DNA from: Streptomyces sp. VRA16 Mangrove soil
GTDB lineage: Bacteria; Actinomycetota; Actinomycetes; Streptomycetales; Streptomycetaceae
DNA length: 64,000 nt
NCBI RefSeq assembly: GCF_017377775.1
Contig: NZ_JAFVLN010000019.1
Span: 1-64,000, forward strand
Reading direction: 5' to 3'
Position 1 is the first letter of the stretch, and each line of letters opens with the position of its first letter. Both the position numbers and the translations under genes were made by a program. Below are positions 41,886-50,199 of this stretch, piece by piece. A model generated the notes under the pieces. The model searched no databases. It had not been told where the DNA came from and was given only the letters and a program-made list of their open reading frames with translations.

Positions 41886-42560
41886 TCAGGTGAGTTGGAG
41901 ATGGGCGGCGATGGCGTCGGCCATTGGGGCGGGCAGTCCCAGGCGAGCCCGCAGGGTCTCGGGGGCGATCGGGGTTCCTGTCGATGCCGCGTGGGTGTCG
42001 GCGATCTTTCGGGCGTGATCGAGCAAGGCCGGGGGGACAGCCGGGGTCTTCGGCGCCGGGGCAGGTTCCGGCGCGGCCGGGACCAACTCCGGTACCTCCG
42101 AGCCGGTTTCGTCTGGACGATGCACCTCGACTTCGGGCACGTCGGTCGGTTCGGCGACCGGCACGGGAGACGAGGCAGGTTCCGGCACGGGGGTCGGTTC
42201 AGTGGGTGAGTGGACCAAGAGCGTGCCGCCGAGGAACGCGAGCGCGGGCCAGCCGGCGACGAGGATGCCCAGCCAGGCCGGGACGTGCTTCAGGTCGAGG
42301 AGTCCGGCGGTGGCGATGTTGGCGCCGAGCGAGGCGAACAGCGCGATCAAGAACCAGGTCCAGGCCGAGCGGTCCCGGCGGGCGACGCGCAGCCGGCGCC
42401 AGGCGGCGACCAAGAGCAGGTCGACGGAGACGGGGTAGGCCCATGCCTTCCATCCGGTCTGTCCGGCTGCGGAGGCAAGGTCGTGCAGGTGGGCGAAGGA
42501 CAGGGCCCCGGCGATCACGGCTTGGATGAGGACGGCGTCCGGGCGGATCGAGCGGCTCAT
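41886..42560 (-). CDS. DUF2637/SpdB-like membrane protein
   Basis: A 224-residue protein with four N-terminal helices (about 10-120: LIQAVIAGALSFAHLHDLASAAGQ, AYPVSVDLLLVAAW, FLIALFASLGANIATAGL, LGILVAGWPALAFLGG) typical of DUF2637, a Pro/Glu/Val-rich cytoplasmic linker (about 122-180) and a C-terminal helix-turn-helix-like segment (ARKIADTHAASTGTPIAPETLRARLGL). Comparable to SpdB proteins of AICEs. ATG 42560 is 8 bases after GGAGG; GTG 42569 is also in frame. Confidence 0.78.
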   Translation of the reverse strand: MSRSIRPDAVLIQAVIAGALSFAHLHDLASAAGQTGWKAWAYPVSVDLLLVAAWRRLRVARRDRSAWTWFLIALFASLGANIATAGLLDLKHVPAWLGILVAGWPALAFLGGTLLVHSPTEPTPVPEPASSPVPVAEPTDVPEVEVHRPDETGSEVPELVPAAPEPAPAPKTPAVPPALLDHARKIADTHAASTGTPIAPETLRARLGLPAPMADAIAAHLQLT

Positions 42561-42632
42561 GTCGGTCACCTCCTTCGGGCGTTGAGCCGGGAGCGGGCGG
42601 GGATCGGTGTCCGGCCGCCCGGCCCCGGCGGT

Positions 42633-42800
42633 TCAGTCGGTGGGCGCGTCGCCCGAGCCGAGGCAGGCCAGGCACATCCCGGTCTGCGCTCCGGCGACGC
42701 GGCGCTTGCGGCCGACGCGGACCGGGACGGAGACCTCTCCGGTGCCTTTGCAGGTGCGGCACGCGGCAGGCTTGGCCCCGGTCTTCTTCTTCGCCGCCAC
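42633..42800 (-). CDS. small zinc-ribbon AICE protein (55 aa)
   Basis: A 55-residue basic protein with CRTCKGTGEV and MCLACLGSG, again a DnaJ-like double CxxC ribbon, related in style to the 40698-40886 protein. GTG 42800 begins 5 bases after the preceding stop without its own ribosome site, so it is probably translationally coupled. Confidence 0.65.
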   Translation of the reverse strand: MAAKKKTGAKPAACRTCKGTGEVSVPVRVGRKRRVAGAQTGMCLACLGSGDAPTD

Positions 42801-42805
42801 AGCGG

Positions 42806-43000
42806 TCAGCCGATCGGGCGGGGGTAGTCGTGGCCGGGCGGCGGGTACAGCGGGGTCTCCCCCGTGGCGTACAGCGAGATGATCAGCCCGTACGCGGTCA
42901 CGTCGACGAACTCCGCGTCGGCGCCCGGGGTGTTGGCGTAATCGCTCAGATCGGAGATGAGGGCGGACGTGATGGCGAGGTCGGCGCAGGTCGGGCACAT
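42806..43000 (-). CDS. small acidic AICE protein (64 aa)
   Basis: A 64-residue protein (CPTCADLAITSALISDLSDYANTPGADAEFVDVTAYGLIISLYATGETPLYPPP) with one CxxC pair. ATG 43000 follows GAGAGGAGA. Located between traB and the spread genes. No family recognised. Confidence 0.62.
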   Translation of the reverse strand: MCPTCADLAITSALISDLSDYANTPGADAEFVDVTAYGLIISLYATGETPLYPPPGHDYPRPIG

Positions 43001-43085
43001 GGCGTCGGTCTCCTCTCGGATTCAGGCATGGGCGGGGTAGGGACCTGGCGCGAGGCGGTCACGCCAACCGGGTGGGGCGGGGAGG

Positions 43086-44426
43086 TCAGGGAGTCGCCGG
43101 CGCGTGCTTCGGCATCGGCGGGATGATCAGCGTCGGCGCCGGAACGGGCGTCGGCCGGAACGGGTCCAGGGCCGGAAGGTCCGGGGCCAGGTGGGCGAAG
43201 GCGCGGCAGGTGGCCACGGTGTCGGCCTCGCTGGTCTGCGGGGTGCGGATGCGGGCCCAGCCGCCGGAGGAGTCCGCCGCGACGGCCTGCCCGGGGCGAT
43301 CGGCCGGGAGCAGCGAGGCGGCCGGTACCGCGTCCGGGGCGACGTCGTTCAGCCCCATCTCCGCCGTCTGTTTGTCGTTGACGCGGTGCACGACCCGGCC
43401 CGTGAGCTGGGCGCGGAGCATGGTCGCGCCCTTGCCGAGTTCGGAGCCGAAGCGCTGCCCGCAGATCTCCAAGTAGATGCCGACCGCGCGGGAGAGCTGG
43501 GCGAGCCGGATCAGTCCGGTCACGATGCGCTCGCGGCGGGCCTCGTCCGACTTGGAGGCGATCAGGAAGAGTTCCGCGATCTCGTCGACCAGGACCACGA
43601 CGGGCGCCGGCCGCAGTTGCTCGGGCAGGGCCCACATGTCGGAGGCGCCGTGCTTGGCGAGCAGGTCGAAACGGTCCTCCATCTCCGCAACAAGGACGTC
43701 GATCAGCGAGGCGGCATCATCCGGGTTCGTCGCGAGAGCCGACAGACGATCGGCGTACCGGGACTGCTCGACACCGCGCTTGCAGTCGATCCCGACCAGG
43801 GCGACCGGCAGTTGAGCCAGCCCCTTGATCAGATTGCGCTGGTACATGGACTTGCCGGACTGGTTCGCACCCAGGGTCAGTGCGTGCGGCACCTTGCGGT
43901 AGTCCCGCTCGAAGGCCATCCCGTCATCGCGCAGCGCGACCGGCACCACCAGATCGTGAGGCTGGGCCTTGCGCGGCATCCGGACCCGGCGCAGGACGTC
44001 GTACCCGGTCATGCGCAGTTCGACGAAGCCCGGCTTGGTCGCCCTCACGTGCACCGAATGGACGCCCCAGGCGTGCCGCAGCCGCTCGGAGGCGGCCGCG
44101 ATGTCGAGGGGCTCCAGGCCGGCGGGCAGCCGCAGCGTGACCCGGAGCCCGGTCGAGGTGGCGCGCACCCGGCGAACCTTCGGCGGAACCGGCTGCACCT
44201 CGGACCGGGCGAGGTTGCGGGCCATGAACGCCCGCAGACCCGACGGCCGCACCGTCAGCCCGCACACATCCATGGTGGCCCGGTACTGCGTGGCGAACCG
44301 GATCCGGGCGACCGGCAGACCCACCAACGTCCAGTACGCACGCGGCGCGCGAACCTTCGCGTAGCCGATACCGCCGGCGCCCGCTAAGACGCCCGCGCCC
44401 TCGAACCACATGGTCAGGTCAGCCAT
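43086..44426 (-). CDS. traB: FtsK/SpoIIIE-type DNA translocase TraB/TraSA
   Basis: A 446-residue conjugation motor. An N-terminal hydrophobic patch and DNA-binding region (1-150) lead to the ATPase with Walker A GANQSGKS (186-193) and Walker B VVVLVDE (276-282), then GQRFGSELGKGATMLRAQLTGRVVHRV. In AICEs this single protein moves double-stranded plasmid DNA between hyphae by a hexameric pump. The Pro-rich C-terminus is shorter than in FtsK and a gamma-like winged helix is not obvious. It follows the 44429 gene with a 2-base gap. Confidence 0.92.
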   Translation of the reverse strand: MADLTMWFEGAGVLAGAGGIGYAKVRAPRAYWTLVGLPVARIRFATQYRATMDVCGLTVRPSGLRAFMARNLARSEVQPVPPKVRRVRATSTGLRVTLRLPAGLEPLDIAAASERLRHAWGVHSVHVRATKPGFVELRMTGYDVLRRVRMPRKAQPHDLVVPVALRDDGMAFERDYRKVPHALTLGANQSGKSMYQRNLIKGLAQLPVALVGIDCKRGVEQSRYADRLSALATNPDDAASLIDVLVAEMEDRFDLLAKHGASDMWALPEQLRPAPVVVLVDEIAELFLIASKSDEARRERIVTGLIRLAQLSRAVGIYLEICGQRFGSELGKGATMLRAQLTGRVVHRVNDKQTAEMGLNDVAPDAVPAASLLPADRPGQAVAADSSGGWARIRTPQTSEADTVATCRAFAHLAPDLPALDPFRPTPVPAPTLIIPPMPKHAPATP

Positions 44427-44428
44427 GA

Positions 44429-44758
44429 TCAGGCCCCCGGGGTGAGCGCGATCGCGCGGAACGAGATCCCGTGACGCTTCTGGCCGTTGAACTCGTTCTC
44501 CCAGTCCCGGGCCTTGAGCCCGGTCACCGCGACCGGCATGCCCGGCGCGAGCCCGTCGGGGATGCCCGTCTCCGGGACGGTCACCTGGTAGAGGTTCCCC
44601 TCCCCCTCGTCCGAGACCAGCAGGCCCACGGTCGACAGCGGCGCGTTCGTCTCACGGTCGATGGCCCGCTCGCCCGTCGCCTTGTTCGCCAGCTTCGGCG
44701 CCGGCGCAGTGGCCACGAAGACCACGGCGGTCGAGAGGTCGATCTTGAAGGACGGCAT
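44429..44758 (-). CDS. conserved AICE protein upstream of traB (109 aa)
   Basis: A 109-residue beta-rich protein (FKIDLSTAVVFVATAPAPKLANKATGERAIDRETNAPLSTVGLLV, VPETGIPDGLAPGMPVAVTGLKARDWE, GISFRAIALTP) that reads like an OB-fold or SSB-like single-strand binding domain. It is the first gene of the long minus operon; the ATG follows AGGAGGCAAGTTC. A role in replication or transfer control is inferred from position only. Confidence 0.7.
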   Translation of the reverse strand: MPSFKIDLSTAVVFVATAPAPKLANKATGERAIDRETNAPLSTVGLLVSDEGEGNLYQVTVPETGIPDGLAPGMPVAVTGLKARDWENEFNGQKRHGISFRAIALTPGA

Positions 44759-44800
44759 GAACTTGCCTCCTGTACATGGGAGTTGGCCACCCGAACACGT

Positions 44801-44867
44801 CGAGTAGCAGCTTCACTACGAACGTACTCACAGTTTTTCTGCGAGTCAAGAGAAACTGCTACTCGCA
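44801..44867. promoter_or_regulatory. inverted repeats in the divergent AICE control region
   Basis: CGAGTAGCAG (44801-44810) and CTGCTACTCG (44856-44865) are perfect 10-bp arms 45 bases apart. TGCGAGT/ACTCGCA (44840-44846, 44861-44867) nests within. They lie between the tra-rep operon and the regulator genes and are the likely operators of the XRE-family regulator. Confidence 0.6.
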
Positions 44868-44914
44868 GGAACTCTGAAGTCCTGAGAGACTGGCTGCGAC
44901 TGAGAGGAGTGCAC

Positions 44915-45235
44915 ATGAGCGAGGGATTCGGCCTAGTAGTCCGCTTCACGCTGCACGACGAGGAGGCCGCTACGGCCTTCGACGCGTTGTGTGCGCGCAC
45001 GCTTGAGGGGATCAAGGGCAACGAGCCGGGCACGCTCACCTATGTGACGCACACGCCCACCGACGAGCCGTTGGTGCGCGTGTTCTACGAGCTGTACGCC
45101 GACCGCGCCGCGTTCGACGCCCATGAGGCGCAGCCGCACACCAAGCACTTCCTGGCTGAGCGCGAGCAGTACCTTGCCGGTGTCGAGGTGACGTTCCTCG
45201 ATGCGATCGCGGGGAAGGTGGCAGTTCAGCAGTGA
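44915..45235 (+). CDS. ABM-domain (putative quinol monooxygenase-like) protein
   Basis: A 106-residue protein of the antibiotic biosynthesis monooxygenase fold: GLVVRFTLHDEEAATAFDALC, GTLTYVTHTPTDEPLVRVFYELYADRAAFDAHEAQPHTKHFL. It precedes the regulator with a GTGA overlap, so the two are made together. A small-molecule sensing or modifying role next to the regulator is conceivable but unproven. ATG 44915 follows GAGAGGAG. Confidence 0.75.
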   Translation: MSEGFGLVVRFTLHDEEAATAFDALCARTLEGIKGNEPGTLTYVTHTPTDEPLVRVFYELYADRAAFDAHEAQPHTKHFLAEREQYLAGVEVTFLDAIAGKVAVQQ

Positions 45236-46470
45236 GTTCCGAGGAGCGGCGCGTATTCGGCGCGAAGGTGGCCGACCTGCGTAAGCAGCGAGGTCTGACC
45301 CAGAGCGAGCTGGCGGCCGAGATCGGTCGAACGTCGAGCTGGCTGTCTCAAGTGGAGCGAGGCATCCAGCCGGTCAATCGCCTGGATGTGCTGCGCCTAC
45401 TCGCGGATGGCTTGGGCGTGCCGCTCCAGGTTCTCCAGCCCGACGCCCCCGCGGCTGCTGAGCCGGAGCCAGCCGCGCACACCGAGACCAACGACCTTGA
45501 TCAGGCCCGTCTGATCCTCTCCGGGCACCCAGCGGTGGACGTTCTCCTCACCCCCCGGGAAGACTTCCGCCCCACAGCCATGGAGGATCTCCGAGCTGCG
45601 GCAGAGCGCATCTGGGAACTGACGCACACGGACCAGTTCGCGGAACTGAGTGCTGCTCTCGGGCCGCTGCTGCCCCGGCTGGAACGAGCGACGAGGGTCG
45701 CCCCCGAGGAGTTCCGCAATGAGCTGCACTGGCTGAACGCCCGCACGTACCAGGCACTTGCGGCCGCCTTCGTCCGGCAGAACGAAGCTGACGCGGCATG
45801 GGTGGCCGCCGACCGCGCCATTCGCGAGGCGGAGCTTTCCGGCGAACCGCTCGGAGTTTTCGCAGGCATCTACCGCCTGTCCCACGCCTTCGTGCGACTG
45901 AAGCACCTTGACCAGGCAGAACACTCAACGACCCTGGCTGTGAACGCACTTCAGCGCTACGTCGAAGAGCACGAGCCGACGCCACAGCACCTTTCTGTGC
46001 TCGGTTCGCTGCATCTGATGCTCGCACTCATCCACGCACGAGCCGGCGAACGCACGACCGCGCGCACACAGATCAACAAGGCGCGGGAGGTCGCGGCTCA
46101 GCTCGGAGAGGATCGGAACGACTTCAACTTGGAGTTCGGCCCGACGAACGTGGAGATCCAGGCCGTGTCCACAGCCGTCGACCTGGGCGACGCCGGCGAA
46201 GCTCTCGACATCGGCGAGAACCTGGACGCAAGCAACCTGTCCGTGGAACGCCGAGCGCGGCTCCTCATGGATCTCGGACGAGCCCATGCACAGCGGCGGC
46301 ACTTCGGCGACGCCCTGAGCTACCTGCTTGCCGCGGAGGAGTTGGCGCCGGAGATGATCCGGACGCACATCGCAGCACGAGACGTGATCAGGGAACTGAT
46401 CCTCGTGGCCGGACGTGCGGCCTCCGACGATCTACGAGCACTCGCGGAACGCGCGGACGCCCTGGGCTGA
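45232..46470 (+). CDS. XRE-family regulator with TPR-like C-terminal domain
   Basis: A 412-residue regulator. Residues 1-65 are a Cro/CI helix-turn-helix (FGAKVADLRKQRGLTQSELAAEIGRTSSWLSQVERG). Residues about 110-410 are a repeated helical-hairpin array with TPR character (NARTYQALAAAFVRQNEADAAWVAADRAIREAE, LGSLHLMLALIHARAGERTTARTQINKAREVA, RARLLMDLGRAHAQRRHFGDALSYLLAAEEL). The architecture resembles RRNPP-type receptors that bind peptides. It faces the tra-rep operon, so it probably replaces the GntR-type KorSA control of pSAM2. Confidence 0.85.
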   Translation: MSSEERRVFGAKVADLRKQRGLTQSELAAEIGRTSSWLSQVERGIQPVNRLDVLRLLADGLGVPLQVLQPDAPAAAEPEPAAHTETNDLDQARLILSGHPAVDVLLTPREDFRPTAMEDLRAAAERIWELTHTDQFAELSAALGPLLPRLERATRVAPEEFRNELHWLNARTYQALAAAFVRQNEADAAWVAADRAIREAELSGEPLGVFAGIYRLSHAFVRLKHLDQAEHSTTLAVNALQRYVEEHEPTPQHLSVLGSLHLMLALIHARAGERTTARTQINKAREVAAQLGEDRNDFNLEFGPTNVEIQAVSTAVDLGDAGEALDIGENLDASNLSVERRARLLMDLGRAHAQRRHFGDALSYLLAAEELAPEMIRTHIAARDVIRELILVAGRAASDDLRALAERADALG

Positions 46471-46489
46471 CCCGACGAAGGCGGACCGA

Positions 46490-47104
46490 TCAGGCCCAGG
46501 TCCGAGGGTCCCGCGCGACGTCGTAGATCCGGGCGGTCTGGTCCGAGGACAAGACCGGTGACAGGCCCGTCAGCACCCTAGGAAGGTCTGTCACCGGGAG
46601 CACCAACACCGGGGGAGCAGCGCCCTTGACGGTGATCTTGGCCGCGTGCACCACCGAGATCACCGGTCTGACTGAGACCGCGAACCCACAAGCTCGGGAC
46701 AACACCTTTGCGGCCCGCCGCGCTTCCGCCTGGCTGATCGCAATGTAGCGGGTGGAAGATCCATTGACCGTGATGGCGTGATCCCCGTACCAAACGACCT
46801 TGCCCTTGTGCCGTTTGGTGTTGATGGTGAAGACCCCCGCAGGACCGATCAGCAGATGGTCGATGTCGGCGCCGCTCGCCCACTGCACGGCATGCAGCAC
46901 AAACCATCCGTGCCGCTCAAGTCGGTCCAGCCGGCGGCCAGTGACCCGCTCTCCCACGAGCCCGTCCGCCCAGGACCGGATTTCCGAGTCACGAGACCAG
47001 CGATCAAGCAGCCGCCGCACAGCATTCGGTTGGAGTTCCCGGATCTTTCGCCGCACCGCATCGCCGGGACGGTTACGCGCCAAATCTCCCTGAACAGAGC
47101 CCAT
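46490..47104 (-). CDS. NERD (nuclease-related) domain protein
   Basis: A 204-residue protein. Residues about 50-160 (AVQWASGADIDHLLIGPAGVFTINTKRHKGKVVWYGDHAITVNG) are a NERD domain with the core GxDIDHLL / N-T-K-x nuclease-like motif. The protein has no helicase or kinase domain. NERD proteins are linked with nucleic-acid processing and sometimes phage or plasmid defence. It is AICE cargo at the non-integrase end, convergent with the XRE gene. ATG 47104 chosen; a GTG at 47143 would add 13 residues. Confidence 0.78.
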   Translation of the reverse strand: MGSVQGDLARNRPGDAVRRKIRELQPNAVRRLLDRWSRDSEIRSWADGLVGERVTGRRLDRLERHGWFVLHAVQWASGADIDHLLIGPAGVFTINTKRHKGKVVWYGDHAITVNGSSTRYIAISQAEARRAAKVLSRACGFAVSVRPVISVVHAAKITVKGAAPPVLVLPVTDLPRVLTGLSPVLSSDQTARIYDVARDPRTWA

Positions 47105-47673
47105 TCCACCCCCGAGCCGTAAGCCGTGTCTCCAGACCACCACGGAGGCTCAAGCGTCCCCAAGCCCGATACCGGCCATGAGGTGTTACAAGTTTCTCTA
47201 CCTCATCAAGCACCCGGCTGCGCTCCGCTCCGCCGGGCGGGCTTCCCGGCTCCGCTGGGCTGCCGCTCCTGCCTTCGGCCCGCTCCGCCCCGCTGCGCCG
47301 ACGCCCGCCCACTGTGGATTGGCCCGGAGGTCATGAGTCGAGCCCCCGACACGTTCGCGGCTCACGGTCACAGACGATGCCTCCGGCGGGGGATCGGCCG
47401 GCACCGGGTGGGAGGGGGCGCCGTTCCCGGCCGCGGGCACACCGTGGTGAGCGTGGTGGGCTCCCATCCCGTCCACCGTCGACCCAGGCAGAGCCGAGCA
47501 GACGCGGCCCATGGCGTCCAGGTCGTTCGTACAGTGGCGCGCTCCACCTGGACGCCATGAACCACGCCCGCTCCACATGCGTGTGGGTCGACGGCGGACG
47601 GGATGGGAGCTGGGGTAGGTGGTGGGTCAGGGTGGGATGTGATCGCTCGCTCTCCCTCCAGTCGTCGAGGGCC
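47105..47673. other. gene-free AICE segment
   Basis: No convincing gene. Frames exist on both strands but encode Arg/Gly/Pro/His-rich sequence with no family features. The part around 47535-47575 has two related units, gcgctccacctggacgcc and cgcccgctccac. The segment between cargo and the last gene may hold the replication origin or a degraded gene. Confidence 0.4.
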
Positions 47674-48033
47674 TCATGAGGGCCTCAACATGTTGTGCTG
47701 AGGATCGAAGCAGACCAGGCCCATGGACTGCGCCAGTGACGCCGCGAAGGCGGAGGCTTCTTCGGCCATGCTGTAGACCATCGGGAAGTAGATGAACGGG
47801 CCGCTTGCCTCGCCGATCAAGGGCCCGGTTGACCAGGGCGACGTCTCGTCTTCGTCCTCGGTCAAGTCGCACCAGCGGTCGAGCAGTCCGGCGACGTATG
47901 CGGCGATAAGGGCGCTCGGCGGGTGATCAACGTCGGTGTCTATGTAGTGGTCATAGAGGTCCCGGAAGATCTGCGCGGCAGCCTTGCCGTCCGCAGGTCT
48001 CTCGCCTTCCCAGACAGCCAAGTCGTAGCTCAT
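47674..48033 (-). CDS. AICE cargo protein of unknown function (119 aa)
   Basis: A 119-residue acidic protein starting MSYDLAVWEGERPADGKAA, with IFRDLYDHYIDTDVDHPPSA, LLDRWCDLTEDED and a Trp/Phe-rich core (GPFIYFPMVYSMAEEASAFAASLAQSMGLVCFDPQ). This resembles a widespread family of unknown function in streptomycetes, possibly immunity-like. The last gene before attR. ATG 48033 is the only start that fits the family start. Confidence 0.62.
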   Translation of the reverse strand: MSYDLAVWEGERPADGKAAAQIFRDLYDHYIDTDVDHPPSALIAAYVAGLLDRWCDLTEDEDETSPWSTGPLIGEASGPFIYFPMVYSMAEEASAFAASLAQSMGLVCFDPQHNMLRPS

Positions 48034-48181
48034 GCCCGGGAGGCTCTCACGCGGCACTGACAACCTGTTCAGACCGCGTGGATCTGCTGGCCCACACATG
48101 GCCCACGATCGTGCCCCTCACGTGCCCGATAGACCGGGGACTCACGGGGAATCACGGTCACCCACGGGCAGCGCGCACGAC

Positions 48182-48218
48182 GAAGGCCCCCGACCGATGT
48201 TCCTGGTCAGGGGCCTTC
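48182..48218 (-). terminator. terminator of tRNA-Ser(UGA) supplied by the element
   Basis: GAAGGCCCC (48182-48190) pairs with GGGGCCTTC (48210-48218), with further GACC/GGTC pairing inside. It lies 9 bases beyond the tRNA 3' end and within the element, replacing the original terminator now at 37355-37391. Confidence 0.75.
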
Positions 48219-48225
48219 AACCTGC

Positions 48226-48280
48226 GCGGTGGGTGTGGGATTTGAACCCACGGTGACTCTCGCCACGACGGTTTTCAAGA
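48226..48280. repeat. attR: attR: 3' part of tRNA-Ser(UGA)
   Basis: 55 bases identical to attL; here it joins the chromosomal 5' part of the tRNA so that the gene is intact. The repeat ends within the anticodon loop, where tRNA-specific integrases usually cross over. Confidence 0.92.
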
Positions 48281-48311
48281 CCGTTCCCTTAGGCCGCTCG
48301 GGCAACCCACC
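48227..48311 (-). tRNA. tRNA-Ser (anticodon TGA), AICE integration site
   Basis: 85 bases fold as a class II tRNA: acceptor GGTGGGT/ACCCACC, anticodon stem ACGGT/ACCGT with loop CTTGAAA (TGA), a long variable arm (CGTGGCGAGAGTCACC region) and T-arm GGTTCAAATCC. Discriminator G. Its 3' two-thirds come from the element. Confidence 0.95.
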
Positions 48312-48370
48312 CCGCGTCGCTCGCGTGGTGCGACGCGGGACCAGGGTAGCGGGTCCGGATGGCGGGTCCG

Positions 48371-49849
48371 TCAGTTGCTGTCGCCCTTGCGCTCGCCGAG
48401 GGTCACGTCGACGGTGTGCTCCTTGCCGCCGCGCGTGTAGGTGAGCTTCACGGTGTCACCGGGCTTGTGCGTCCAGATCTGGCCGATCAGGGTCGGGCCG
48501 GAGTCGACCACCGTGTCGTCGAGCTTGGTGATGGTGTCGCCGGGCTTGAGGCCCGCCTTGGCCGCCGGGCCGTTCGGCGTGACCGCCGCGGAGCCGCCGG
48601 CGCCCTGCTGGGTGATCTTCGCGCCGCCGGTGCCCTCCTCCATGGAGACCGTGGCACCGATGACCGGGTAGACCGGCTGACCGGTCTTGATCAGCTGCTG
48701 GGCGACCATGTCGGCCTGGTTGATCGGGATGGCGAAGCCGAGACCGATCGAGCCGGACTGGCCCGAACCGCCGAGACCGCCGCTGGACGCGGACTGGATG
48801 GCGGAGTTGATGCCGATCACGTGGCCGCTGCCGTCGAGCAGCGGGCCGCCGGAGTTGCCCGGGTTGATCGACGCGTCGGTCTGCAGGGCGCTCATGTACG
48901 AGGCCTTGCTGCCGCTCGTGCCGTCGCTGGAGGCGACCGGGCGGTCCTTGGCCGAGATGATGCCCGTGGTCACCGTGTTCGACAGGCCGAAGGGCGCGCC
49001 GATCGCGATGGTCGAGTCACCGACGGCGACCTTGTCGGAGTTGCCGAGAGTGAGCGGCTTGAGGTTGTTCGGCGCGTTCTTGAGCTTGATGACGGCGACG
49101 TCGTAGCCCTGCGCGTGACCGATCACCTCGGCGTCGTACTTCTTGCCGTTCGAGAACGTCGCCGACAGCTTGCCGCCGTCGACGGCCTCCGCCACCACGT
49201 GGTTGTTGGTGAGGATGTGGCCTTCCTTGTCGTACACGAAGCCGGTGCCCGTACCGCCCTCGCCGTTGCTGCCCTCGGCCTCGATGGTGACCGTGCTGGG
49301 CAGCGCCGAGGCGGCCACCCCCGCGACGGTGCCCGGGTCCCGCTTGACGTCCGCGGGGGTCGAGGCGGAGACGGTGGTGGAGCCGGTGCCGCCGTTGTCG
49401 TTGCGCTCCGCGGCCCAGTAGCCGACGCCGCCGCCGACGACGCCCGCGACCAGCGCGGCCGCGATGATCCCGGCGACGAGACCGCCGCGCCGGCCGCCCG
49501 GCTTGGGCTGTGGCTGCTGGTAGGAGTCGCCCCACCCGGAACCGTCGCCGCCGCCACCGCCCCACGAGGAGCCGCCACCGCCCGGTGCACCGCCACCGCC
49601 CGTCGCGTACGCGGGGACGACCGGCGGCGGGGGCGGCCAGTCGCCCACGGGCGCGGGGCCGCCCACGGCGGGCGCTCCCTGCTCACCGTGCGCCGCTCCG
49701 TGGCTCGCCATGCTGTCGTGGCCCGCACCCTGGTGGGCCGACGGGGCGGGCTCCGCAGGGGCCGGTGCGGGAGCAGCGGGAGCGTCCACCGGCACGGGAG
49801 GTGCGGACGGGGCCGGGGGGACCGCAGTGCCCTCGTTCTCGGTGCTCAC
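48371..49849 (-). CDS. HtrA/DegP-like trypsin-type serine protease with PDZ domain
   Basis: A 492-residue membrane-anchored protease. A Pro/Ala/Gly-rich cytoplasmic N-terminus (1-118) precedes one membrane helix (about 120-143, GGLVAGIIAAALVAGVVGGGVGYW). The protease domain has His in TNNHVV (about 217), Asp in GYDVAVIKL (about 250) and Ser in NPGNSGGPLL (about 331). A PDZ domain closes it (about 400-490, GPAAKAGLKPGDTITKLDDTVV). It degrades or checks misfolded proteins at the outer face of the membrane. GTG 49849 follows GGAGAGAAA. Confidence 0.9.
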   Translation of the reverse strand: MSTENEGTAVPPAPSAPPVPVDAPAAPAPAPAEPAPSAHQGAGHDSMASHGAAHGEQGAPAVGGPAPVGDWPPPPPVVPAYATGGGGAPGGGGSSWGGGGGDGSGWGDSYQQPQPKPGGRRGGLVAGIIAAALVAGVVGGGVGYWAAERNDNGGTGSTTVSASTPADVKRDPGTVAGVAASALPSTVTIEAEGSNGEGGTGTGFVYDKEGHILTNNHVVAEAVDGGKLSATFSNGKKYDAEVIGHAQGYDVAVIKLKNAPNNLKPLTLGNSDKVAVGDSTIAIGAPFGLSNTVTTGIISAKDRPVASSDGTSGSKASYMSALQTDASINPGNSGGPLLDGSGHVIGINSAIQSASSGGLGGSGQSGSIGLGFAIPINQADMVAQQLIKTGQPVYPVIGATVSMEEGTGGAKITQQGAGGSAAVTPNGPAAKAGLKPGDTITKLDDTVVDSGPTLIGQIWTHKPGDTVKLTYTRGGKEHTVDVTLGERKGDSN

Positions 49850-50199
49850 AGCTTTCTCTCCTCGATCCACGGCTGTCGTGTCGCCGGTCAGGCTTTGCGG
49901 GTACCCGATCCACTTCGGACTGAAGCGATCAGGCGCGATCCATTGCGATCGCTCTTGATTGTCACAGCCCACTTCGATCTGTTCAGCGATCTCGGCACGT
50001 CCGCCGTCACTCGCCGTCCCGGCATGGTCCTGTCACGGTCCAGTTGTGCTGTTGTACGCCGTCAGCTTTTCCCACGGGACGTCAGGGCACCATAAGACGT
50101 TCCTGTGCACCCGATGACATCCTTTATGTCCGACGAAACGGACGCATCCGCAAGGCCGAACTTTCTCGCCGGCCGGCCGCGCGGTGGCACCATGACGCG
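49850..50199. other. intergenic region upstream of htrA
   Basis: No gene found. It is lower in GC and holds several GATC-containing words (gcgatc, cgatcc, gcgatcgc) between 49868 and 50000, plus the GGCCGGCCGCGCGG stretch before the next gene. It should carry divergent promoters. Confidence 0.4.

Larger units (their letters stand above)
37397..48280. mobile_element. actinomycete integrative and conjugative element (AICE), about 10.8 kb, in tRNA-Ser(UGA)
   Basis: Bounded by 55-bp identical direct repeats (37397-37451, 48226-48280) of the 3' part of a tRNA-Ser gene. Contents follow the AICE plan of pSAM2/SLP1: tyrosine integrase beside one repeat, excisionase, RepSA-type initiator, several small genes, spread-type membrane proteins, FtsK-type TraB translocase, and a divergent regulator at the other end with cargo. 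The minus-strand genes are packed with 1-8 base overlaps. The element rebuilds the tRNA on its right side. No interrupted gene is seen in the core set, so it may be mobile. Confidence 0.93.

Noticed and set aside
47198..47673. Overlapping frames on both strands in the AICE gap
   Set aside because: None has a ribosome site, family motif or consistent third-position GC; products are Arg/Gly/Pro/His-rich.
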